In this document: positions 24,301 to 36,300 of the stretch, piece after piece
Layout of the letters: the number at the start of each line of letters is the position of its first letter
Numbering within the stretch: the first letter of the stretch is position 1
Source: Megaustenia siamemsis
Taxonomy: Eukaryota > Mollusca > Gastropoda > Stylommatophora > Ariophantidae
Direction of reading: 5' to 3'
NCBI GenBank assembly: GCA_032433765.1
Contig: JAVIAB010000047.1
Location: forward strand, 18,633,011-18,697,010
Length of the DNA stretch: 64,000 nt
Translations under genes and position numbers: made by a program
Notes under the pieces: model-generated
What the model was told of the DNA's origin: nothing
Databases searched by the model: none
What the model saw: only the letters and a program-made list of their open reading frames with translations

Positions 24301-27300
24301 ACATGCACACAATTAAAATACTAAATATACTTGTTTAGAATATTCGAATGATAATTATTTTATGTTAAAATAACATTATTTTGCAAGAACTAAACTTCGA
24401 AAATATTTAAAAATCTAGCTTTCCTTTAGTGAATGACAAGGGTGGCACTTCCATATCTTGACATCTCTAGGTGATCGCCTAGGTTCGTCTAATAGTAAAA
24501 TCGTGCCATGGAACATTTCACAACCTCAAAAGGGATAGAGAAGATGTTGCAGAATCTATAACAAGAGGAAGGATGCAACTAATGCCAGTGCGTAAATTCT
24601 TTTAATGACATAATTATGTTATTTAATTGTGATTAACGTATTTAAGTTAATGAAAATTAGATTAAATTATTATTTTAAAAATAAAATTTACAGTAATCTA
24701 CAGTAAAAAAAAAACTTGTTTTGTTAAATAAAGAGAGAGAATATTATTTGCTTTGCATAAACGTATTGACTGTAAAATGAGTCTAGTTCAGCGCTTCTCA
24801 AACTATGGTCCGCGGTGCAGACACAGGGGGTCCGCGAATGCTTGAAGAAGAGTTTAGTATTTAGTAGTTAAATATTGTTATTATTTTTTTTAATTTGAAA
24901 TAAAAATGCATTAGGAGTGAGCAGTTCAAAGTAAAGTAGATCACATGACGGTCATTTGTATGAGAGAGAAAACATGTAAACGTTACATTATTAATTTTTT
25001 TAAAAATATAAATATAGGTTGATTTACTTCTGGGTTTTAAATATTAAGTTGAAGTTGAATCCTACGGGTCCGCGAAGGTGAAGTGTATTAATAGGTGTAG
25101 GGTCCGCGATGATTAAATATTTTAGAACCACTTGTCAAAATCATTTGATAAAAATGTGACATATACACCGCTGAAAATGTGAACCTCACTTAGGTGTGTT
25201 ATGACGTCATCACTGTAAACTGGTGGATTGTTTCCTACAGAAGCAAGCATTTCCACATAGACAACGCTCTGAGGTACCATGTTCTCAAACGGAACACGAA
25301 ATCTACAAGTCGCTTTGTAATCACCACCCGTTCCACTTCCGTAGGGCTCCAAACTGCAACTTGAGCTTGTGACGTCACCGTTATTAAACTTAATCTGATT
25401 GAAACAGAAACAACACATGATATTAAATATTTTATAAATTGTACATTGAACCATTTTAATAAAACTTTCTCTAATAGATCCCATTATAAAGGTTTGGCAC
25501 AATATCTTTTCATTTATGGAATGAACCTTCCTATAATTATGATGTATTATAACAATGTGAAACAAGTGCAACGCGTCAAATACTCTTCTTCTACTTTCCT
25601 TCCTCATTTGCCTTTCAGCGTCGAGGGGAGATATAATTTGCGGTCTTTTGCTCTTCTGTTCGCCTCCGCTGCTATTATGTTTCCTAGTGCTTCTAATATT
25701 CCACCGACCCATCTTTTTCGTGGTTGCCCCTTGGGTCTGGTGTTCTCACAATGTTTGTTGAAGGCTCGTTGTGTAGTGTTTTGTTCTTTCTGCTTTGTCA
25801 CGTGGCCAAACCATTGCATCTGTTGTTTCCTTATATATTCTATGGCGGGGGCTATCCCTAGCTTTTTTTCAGTTCTTCATTTCTGATCTTATCTCTCAGA
25901 CTGTTTCCTGTCATTCGTCTAACACATTTCATCTCTGTAGAGGTTATTTTTCTTATTGTTCTTGCATCTAGGGTCCAGGTCTGGCATTGGTAGCACAACG
26001 TTGGGATGAAGATTGTGTTGTATAATGCTCGTTTTGCCTCCAGAGTTATTTCCTTGTTGGATAATAGTGGTGATAACTGTCCGATGATTTGACAAGCTTT
26101 GTTGCATCTTGATTCTATCTCTGCTGTTTGAGAATTATCGTTTGTCACCAGACTTCCTAGGTATTTGAATTCCTCTACTTGTTTTAGTTGTCTGCCTTCT
26201 ATAGTTATGTTAATGTTCTGTTTATTTTTGGCGACATTCATGACTTCTGTTTTGTCGATGTTGATTCTCATGTTGCATTTTGTTCCTGAGATGTTGAGTT
26301 TGTTTAAGTGTTCTTGTAGGTCTTCTATTGTTTCATGTATTAGTGCCTGGTCGTCTGCAAATAAAAGCTTGTTGATCTCCTCTGTCTCTGATAGGTTGGC
26401 TAGCTTGCATATATGGTCCATGTATGTAATAAACAGTAGGGTAGGATAGTACGCACCCCTGTCTTACGCCTAATCTAACTTCGAAGTGGTCTGTGTAGCC
26501 TGCTGCTGTTCTGACCCTGCAGCTGCTGTTGACGTAGAGGCTTTTAATAACGTTAGTTAGATGTTGGCTTACTCCGTATATTGTTAGTATCTCCCACAGT
26601 TGTTCTCTGTTTACTCTGTCGAATGCTTTTTCCTGGTCAATGAAGGCTATGTATAAGTTTTGATTGTGTTCTGTCGTTTTTTTTCTGCAAGCTGTTTTAA
26701 TGTGAATAGTGCGTCAGTACATTCTCTGTTTTTTTCGGAACCCCATTTGAGAATCGCTTAACTGTAGTTCTATTATTGGTCTCAGCCTTTTTTCCAAGAT
26801 TTTGGCGTATAGCTTTCCTACATGGCTGAGAAGAGATATACCTCTATATTGATTGCAGTCTATTTTGCTACCTTTCTTTTTCCATATTGGTATGATGATT
26901 GCCTGTTGCCAGTCTTCTGGGGCTTGTTGTTGGTGTCATACTGCATTAAATATTCTGTGCAGCCATTGCATTCCTGTTTCTCCTGCTGCTGCTATTATTT
27001 CTATTGGTATGTTATCTATCCCCGGTGCTTTATTTCTTGGTGCATATTTGATTACTTCTTCGATTTCCTCTTTCATGATGTTGGGTTCAGTATTAGTGAG
27101 TTCTAGCGTGGTTCTTGTTGTCTTATTGGTAGTTGGTATGTTTAACAGGTCTTCAAAATATTCTTTCCATCTCTGTTGCATACATTGGTTATTTGATATT
27201 GGCTGTCCGTCCTTGTCATTTATCAGCTCAGTAGGATCATGGTTTTCTTTTCTCGCTCTTGTGGCTTTTACTGCTTTGTAGACATCTCTTCTGGCTGTCA

Positions 27301-30300
27301 TGAAGTCCCTACTCATGTTTTGTCCGAATTCTGTCCAATTCTTTTGCTTAGCTTCTTTGATCAACATTTTAACTCTTTTTCGAACTAAGGCATATTTTTG
27401 ATATTTTTCTTGGTTCTTGTTCTCCCTCCAATTTTTAAACAGTTTCTTCTTTTCTTTAATTGCTTCTCTGATTGTTTCGTTCCACCACGGGGTGGGTGCT
27501 CCTTTTCCCTTCTCTTGTTCTTAGCTTCGTTCCACAAACTGTTTTAGAGATGTTGGTTACTGTTTCTTTAAATTGTTTCCACTACATCAAATACTTGGGC
27601 ACAATGATATCATCACATAGAAGATGCACAACAGAAATAAAAAGCAGATTAGCTCAGGTCAAAATAGCATTTAAGAAAATGAAAAACGTCTTATGCAACA
27701 CGTATTTGTTAACAGAATTGAGAAAAAGAGTTCATCGGTGCTACATAGAACCAGTTCATACCTATAGAAGCGAATCATGGACAGTACATAAACAAATGAA
27801 AAGATGTTTCGAGGCCATAGAGATGAGATTTCTCAGAAAAATGTTGAGAGTTCCCTGGACAGATAAAAAGGCAATGTGGGCATTCTCAAAGAGGCCAATT
27901 AAAAAATAAAAGCGCCTAAAAACATCAAAAAGAAACAATCAACATTTTTCTGGTATGATATTGATGATGGTGTATTATAATCTATTGACCTGTATTGATA
28001 ATGTACTCTTCTTCTCGTATTGATATTTATCTTTTGCCTTTCAACATCGACGGAAAATGGAAAGTCCTTGATTGTTCTTTTTGGTTCAACTCATAAATGA
28101 TGTTTTGTGTGGCTTCACATATTTCGTGTGTTCATCTCTTGGTAGGTCTCTCTCTTCCTCTTCTATTGTATCTAATTGTTAATGTCTGGCGTTGAAAACA
28201 TATGTACCGGTAACCATGGGAAGTGCCCAAACCAATTAAATTGATGTCTTCTGAAACAGCTAGGACTGGTTTAACTTTCATCATGTTTAACTTCGTTGTA
28301 TCTTATTTTATCTTCAATTTCAGAATTTAAATTATTCTTTGAAGACATACCATTTCTGTGGTTATGTCCTTATTTTATTCTTTAGCTCTTAAGTCCATGC
28401 ATGGCACATGTAACACAACCAATCATGTAGTGATGGTAGAAGCACTAAAATGTGAATTGGTCTTTTACCCGCTTCGTCATGTTTTTATTTTAATAAAAGG
28501 TGCAGTTTGACCTTCTATTGCTTTTCAACGTTATACATGGAATCAATTTGATTGAAGTCGGACAAAGAGATACATCAAAGACGATGGCGCTAATTAGGAC
28601 ACACAATGTGGAAGTTAACTGAGAGTATTACACAACAGGGACATTTTTTTAATTGCCAGGGAAAAAGACAACGAGGAAGATCAAATAATTCTTGGAGAAG
28701 GCAGATAGAAGCAGAAATGAAGGTGATGGGGAAGACAATGACGAATTTTAAAATAATGGCAAGAAACAGAAGGGATTGTAAAGTGTTTGTTGAAGACCTA
28801 TGATCAACAGGGGGCTGAAAAGAAGAGAAAGAAAAGGAAGAACAAAGAAAGATATTATATTATATTATATTATACTATATTATATTATATTATATCATAT
28901 CATATCATATCATATCATATCATATCATATCATATCATATCATATCATATCATATCATATCATATCATATCATATCATATCATATCATATCATATCATAT
29001 CATATCATATCATGTATCATGTCATGTCATGTCATGTCATGTCATGTTATATTATGTTATATATGTATATATTATATTATATATATTATGTTATATTATG
29101 TTATATATGTTATATTATATTATTTATATTATGTTATGTTATATTATATTTATATTATATTATATTATATTATATATATTATATTATATTATATTATATT
29201 ATATTATATATATTATATTATATTATATTATATTATATTATATTATATTATATTATATTATATTATATTATATTATATTATATTATATTATATTATATTA
29301 TATTATATTATATTATATTATATTATATTATATTATATTATATTATATTATATTATATTATATTATATTATATTATATTATATTATATTATATTATTAAG
29401 ATGGCGCGGTCATGTTTGCGTCAACTTTCACTGTTACGTTTTTTTGAGCCGGAAAGATGGTTAATTCTATCTTTCCAATGCAGATCAGTGTATAGATAAG
29501 AAGTTCCACTGTTGGGATCTTCCCCGGTGAAGCGGAGTACATGCATGTGATCTGAAATCCTCTACAGTGTGTGTGATAGTGTGTTCTGTGTTGATTGCAA
29601 TATACGTCATCGTTGGAATACCGGTCAATATGACGGTTAGGCGACAGGAACTTTTAATTGCTGTGTCTGAAAAGTGTTCATTGTTGCAGTTTCCGCATAT
29701 TCCAAGTCAGGCTTGCTGCAGGAGCTACTGAGTTAAGTGCTCTGTGCACACCGTGAGCTGTGTGTATCATCCGTGTTGATCATGTTTCGATATTCCAATG
29801 GTTTACGATGAATGCTGATATCGTATGACAGGGAACAGTTGGCTGTGTTCACTTTCTGTGCAGTTTCGCCTTATGTCTTTTGGCGTGTGCTGAGACTGCT
29901 ATGATGGGGACTACAGCTACCTTTCTTTGTTTTGGAGATGAGTTAGTAATTCGGATGATTCCACTGGCACGGGCGGTTGAGCAATTATGGATTTTAATTC
30001 GTTTGCAGTGATACCGGGGCCTTCCATAACCATAACCATAACCATAACCATATTATATTATATTATATTATATTATATTATATTATATTATATTATATTA
30101 TGTTATGTTATGTTTATGTTATATTATATTATATTATATTATATTATATTATATTATATTATATTATATTATATTATATTATATTATATTATATTATATT
30201 ATATTATATTATATTATATTATATTATATTATATTATATTATATTATATTATATTATATTATATTATATTATATTATATTATATTATATTATATTATATT

Positions 30301-33300
30301 ATGTTATGTTATGTTATGTTATGTTATGTTATATTTAGATTTACTAAAATCAGACAAGAAGCTGCAAGACAATTATAAAATCACATTTCGGAACCGGCAC
30401 AATGCAATAGACAAGATACATAGCATTGATGAACAGTGGGAAATGCTAAAAGAATCAATGCAACAAACATTCAAAAGAGTTCATACCACCAGTAAGGACA
30501 AATTCAAGAAAGAAATTGATGACAGATGACATTTTGCAGCTAATTTGTACAAGAAGAAGAAGACATAAAGAAATTAAAGATGAGTATAAGAGATTAAATA
30601 AAGAAATTGTAGTAAAGTGCAATGAAGCAAAAGAAGCATGGCTAAAAGAGAGATGCAAAGAGATTGAAATGCAACAAAAAGGAGATGCTAAAGGTATATA
30701 CAAACAAATTAAGGAATTAACAGGAAGAAAAACGCAATTAAAAAAATGGATGTCTAAGATCAAAGGAAGTGGAACTGTTGATTGATCAAGAAAACATAAG
30801 GGAACGATGGACAGAATACATTAAAGATCTTTATAATGATGAACGAACGGAAGTAAATATTAAGGATAATGGAGGACCAGAAATACGCAGAGAAGAAGTG
30901 GAAGACGCCTTGCGCAATATGAAAGCAGACAAAGCTCCTAGGTCAGATAATATAACTAAAGAAGTGATTGAAGCTATGGGTGATTTTTTTAATAGAAATA
31001 ATCACAAACATATTGAATGATACCTACAACAGCGGATATATACCAGACGACATGCTCAAATCAATATTCATAGCCCTACCAAAGAAATCGGGTGCGATTG
31101 AATGCGATGATCATAGCACAATAAGCCTTATGAGTCATATGACTAAGATATTACTAAGAATCATCATGCGAAGAGTGCGAAACAAAATCAGTCCAGAAAT
31201 TAGCGATGAAAAGTGTGGTTTTCTTAGAGATAAAGGAACAAGCAATGTCATATATATCATAAAATCTTTAGTAGAAGAGCCATAGACGTGAAAGCAGATC
31301 TTTACCTATGTTTCATAGATTACACCAAGGCATTTGACAAAGTAAAGCACCAAGAAATAATCAAAATTTTAGAAAGCATAAACATAGACAGCAAAGATCT
31401 AAGAATAATAAAGAATATGTACTGGCAACAAACAGCGGCCATAAGAATTGGTAACCAATTGGGAATGTTTCAACAAAAAAAACAGGGTGTTAGGCAAGGT
31501 TGTGTGCTGTCACCAGATTTGTTCAATATTTATAGTGAGATTATTTTAAGATCCATAAGGGACATGCCTGGAATAACAATTGGAGGTCATAATATAAATA
31601 ATCTAAGGTATGCTGATGATACAGTCTTAATCGATAAGAGTGAAAATGAGTTGCAAGAAATGTTGGACATTATAGTGAAAGAAAGCAAAAATAAAGGACT
31701 CAGCCTTAATAGCAAAAAGACAGAGGTAATGGCAACAACAAAGAAAAAGACATCATCTCAGTACAAAATAACGACAAGTGGAACAATATTAAAACAGGTA
31801 AATGAATTTTAATATTTGGGAACTTTGTTAACCTCAGACGGAAGATGTACAAAAGATGTGAGATGCAGAATGGCTCAGGTAAAAGCAGCTTTAAAAAAAA
31901 TTAGGAAGATACTATGCAATCCATCTTTGACAATAGAAACAAGAAAAAGAGTTCTTAAATGTTCTGTAGAGCCAGTTTTAACATATGGATGGGAATCATG
32001 GACAATAGGACAACAGACACGAAAATCACTGGAGTCTGTTGAAATGTGGTTTTACAGAAGAATTTTGAGATTACCATGGACAGCTAAGAAGAGTAATGAA
32101 AATGTTCTGAAAGAGGTCAAAGCAAAAAGAGAGCTAATTTCCAACATTAGGAAGAAACAATCATCATTTTTTGGCCATGTAATGCGAAGAGAACAATTAG
32201 AATATATTGTAACAACTGGAAAAGTTGAGGGACGAAGAGATAGAGGGAAGCAAAGAGAAAAAAATAACAGACAGCTTAAGAGAACGGCTTGGCAGAAGGT
32301 CAACAACAGAAATGATAAATAGCTGCCGAGATCGAAAGTTGTGGAGAGACATGATCACCTACGCCAGTAGGCCCGATACTTGATGATTATGAGATTATAT
32401 TATATTTCATGTAAAATTGACACATACGTCTTTTCTGTAAGCTGTAGCACTAATGTTCGGGTACACATTGCCTGTTGTCCACATACGTCGCAGTTAATGA
32501 TTGCGTACAAGTCGGTTTTGTAGGCGAGACTGTGGATAAATACATTAAATTAATTTTACTTCAATTATAATAATTAATGCACCATCATCATCAATACCAT
32601 AGAAATACCAGAAAAATACCAGTAAACGATGTCAGATTTGTGTGATGCACTACTAAGATATCCTACATTTATGTATCGTAGGTACATTGATGATTGCATT
32701 GGTCTGACTGACCTTCCTGAGGATGAGATCTCTCGTTTCATTGATTATGTCGGACATTTCCACTCCTCCATCCACATCACCTACCTCATCTCTACCTCCT
32801 CCGTATCTTTCCTTGATATCTCAGTCTCCTTGGGCACATCCCATCTTCTCACCTCGGTCTTCTACAAGGCCACTGACTCCCAAAGTTTCCTCCGCTACGA
32901 CTCCTCTCACCCTACATCCTGTAAGAACTCTCTTCCTAATTCTCAGCTTCTCAGACTTCGACGTCTTTGCCAAGACGATGAAGATTTCCTTCATAACGCC
33001 CACCTTTTGCTTGATTTCTTCCGCTGACGTCTCTATCCAGAAGCAGCTCTCCTCCCTGCCCTGCGTCGTGTTCTCCACACTCCTCGCCAGTCTGCTCTTA
33101 CCCCCTCTACTCATCCCCCTTGGATAGAGTAGTACTCGCTCTCACCTATCACCCTCACCACTACGCTGTGATTAGGACCATCCACCGCTACCTACCTATT
33201 CTTCGATCTGACCCTACAAATCGTCGGCTCTTCTCCGACCCACCATTGGTGGCCTTTAGGCGTGACCGGAACCTCCGAGACTTTCTCGTAAGGGGCCGTC

Positions 33301-36300
33301 TTCCTGTTGCCCACCTCAGCCATCGAGGTACTATCCGCTGCAATAGCAGGGTATGCAAAACCTGTGATCACGTTCTCCAGACTGATACCGTCTTCTTTTC
33401 TAATGGTCCTTTCGAGATCAGAGAGGGATTTACTTGCATTTCGCGTAACATCATTTATGCCATCATCTGTAAGCGATGCAAGTTAACCTATATCGGTCAG
33501 TCTGGTCGCAGGATCGGCGATAGGTGCCGTGAACATTTACATGACATTACCCGAGAAGCTGGCACTCCTGTAGCAGCCCACTTTAACTCGAGGGGCCGTC
33601 GGGGGAAGGCTGATGTCCAGGTCACTGGCCTTATATCTTGCTCTTCTGATCACCTCAGTCGTCTCACCCTTGAGAACCGGTTGATCACTCGGTGGGGTTG
33701 CCTCACCCCCCGGGGTATGAATGTAATCCTATCCCTCTGAGGACCCCACTTCCTCTTCCTCTGATCCCTTCTCCCTCCCTCTTACTCTTCTTCCCATCCC
33801 ACCTCTATGTTAGTCTGCTCCCTTCCTATTCTCCCCCCCCCTTCTTCTTGTAGTCTACCCCCCTGCCCCTTTTCTTTCTTCCTTTCTCTCGTCCTCCTAC
33901 TCCGCCTCTTTTATTCACCTAATCTCTCTGGTTCCCTACTTCTCTACCTCTCAGGACACTACTTCCTGCTTACGTTCCCTCTATTACTCCACTTCTCCCC
34001 CTCTATCTATTCACTCTGGACATACCACCTCTCCTCTTGTCACTTTATTATTACCTTTCTTATTCTTCCTCTCCGTGTCTTTTTCCTGGTTATTATTTCC
34101 TCCCTCCTCCTTCCTCTCCATTTCTTTCCCTAGCTATTTTTTCCTCCCTCCCCCTTCCTCTCCATGTCTTTTTCCTGATTATTATTTCCTCCCTCCTCCT
34201 TCCTCTCCATCTCTTTTCCCAGGTTATTATTTCCTCCCTCCTCCTTCCTCTCCTTTTCTTTCCCCGGTTATTATTTCCTCCTTCCTCTCCATTTCTTTCC
34301 CCTGTTACTATTTACTCCCTCCTCCTTCCTCTCCATTTCTTTCCCCGGTTACTATCTACTCCCTCCTCCTTCCTCTCCATTTCTTTCCCCGTTTATTTTT
34401 TCCTCCCTCCTCCTTCCTCTCCATTTCTTTCCCCGGTTACTATCTACTCCCTCCTCCTTCCTCTCCATTTCTTTCCCCGTTTATTTTTTCCTCCCTCCTC
34501 CTTCCTCTCCATTTCTTTCCCCATCTATTATTTCCTACCTCCTCCTTCTTCTCAAATTCTTTTCCCCTGTTATTTTTTCCTCCCTCCTCCTCCCTCTCCA
34601 TTTCTTTCCCCGGTTTTTATCTCCTTCCTCTCCTGTTCTTTTCTTTCCTTGATGTTTATTTCCTTTCTCTCCAACCTGCTTTTTTTAGCTCACCTATGAC
34701 TACCTCTGTTGCTCATTCCCCCGGTCTCACCCTTGTCTTTTGCTTCTACGATTCCTTTGTTGGGATTGTTCCCCTCTGTGTTAGGCCCCATTAACTTTTA
34801 TGGGGCCTATTATCTTCTCCCGCCTCTGCCTTTTGTCTGGCCACTGACACTTGTCTTTCCCAGACCACTATTTAGACTCCTTTATATCTATTTCCACCAT
34901 TGTTTTCATTGCTAGTCTGGCTTTCTTCTCCCCCCTCCCCTCTCCTCCCCCTCCACCCGTATCTTTGCTCATTTTCTCGATTGCTCTACGACGGACAGTC
35001 TAGTTTCGCCAGCTAAGTTGACTTTTCTTATACGTTTTATACATTATCATCGTTGTACTTCTGATTTTCTATCTCTTCCTCATTTTTCCTATCTCTCTTT
35101 TCTACACATCTTGACTCTCATCCTACCTCCCCTCATGTAGCCTCCTTTTTTATTTCAAAATCCTACTTTCTTCTCCTCTTTTCTGTCCACCTCTCCATTC
35201 TCCTGATCATCTAACATGTAGATATAGATAATTGTGCTTCATCGTTTGTGGTTGTTGTCCTTGTTTTCTGAAGAAGGCTACTAGCCGAAACGTCAGTATT
35301 GTATTGTGTTCCCTATTTGAAAAGCTGTTACCATACCTTGGAGTGTCTAACACTCCCCACCACTGGCTCCATATCCTAGATTTAGCTGAAATTGAAAACG
35401 TCCATTTCCATCTTTACATTCTTTAATTGGGTCACATCCTTCAGCATTTTCATGGCATTTGTGTTTTGAGCAGTTAGCTTTGACAAGGATTTCAGCTATT
35501 TTTGTTTGTTGTTACATCGATATATGGTTTCATATTTTTCAACAAATGCATGGTAGGGTCTAAGATAGTGCTTTTTCTAGCCTGAGCCTGATATTCTATT
35601 TGTATTGCTATCGATTTGATCACATTGTCACTGAGAATACATTCCAGGGTAAGCTCCTTGTTATACAAAGTAGAGGACTAATTTAGATGGTGCACAACAG
35701 TATATACAATACTATAGGACAATTCGTATCATCATCATCAAATGTCATGCCTGCTGGGCGTGATCATGTCTCTCCACAACTTTTGATCTCGACAGTTATT
35801 TATCATTTCTGTTGTTGACCTTCTGTTCATGCCATTCTTGTAAGCTGTCTGGTATCTTTTCTCTTTGCTTTCCTCTATCTCTTCGTCCCTCAATTATCAT
35901 AATTGTTACAATATATTACAGCTGTTCCCTTTTCCTTAAATGGTCACAAAATGATGATTGTTTCTTCCTAATAATTGAAATTAGCTCTCTTTTTGCTTTG
36001 GCTTTTTTCAGATCAGTTTTTATTACTTTTCTTAACTGTCCATGGAATTCTCAACATTCTTCTTTAAAACCACATTTCTACAGCCGCCAGTGATTTTCTT
36101 GTCTGTTGTTATTTAGTGTCCATGATTCACGTATTTATGTTAAGACTGGCTCCAAGTAACATTTAAGAACTCCCTTTCTATTTTCTATTGTCAAAAATGG
36201 ATTGTAGACAGAATCTACCTCATTTTTTGAATGCCCCTTTTGCCTGAGCGATTCTGCATCTTACTTCTGTTGTACATCTACTATCATTGTTCAAAGATTT

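Larger units (their letters stand above)
33741..35395 (+). mobile_element. PLE copy 1, 3' non-coding region
   Basis: Pyrimidine-rich tail of the PLE, including a minisatellite of CCTCCCTCCTCCTTCCTCTC-type units (about 34040-34640) and ending near a hairpin motif at 35268-35294. Long Ser/Pro/Leu/Phe frames here are compositional. Confidence 0.55.

Noticed and set aside
25122..25712. 196-codon single-exon gene
   Set aside because: The first part is intron and the reverse of LINE L-e; only 25394-25190 is coding, as gene A exon 3.
28787..29499. 225-codon frame beginning in LINE debris
   Set aside because: Runs through TATAT microsatellite; only the first residues belong to LINE L-f.
34037..34794. 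Ser/Pro/Phe-rich 220-239 codon frames
   Set aside because: Pyrimidine minisatellite in the PLE 3' region.
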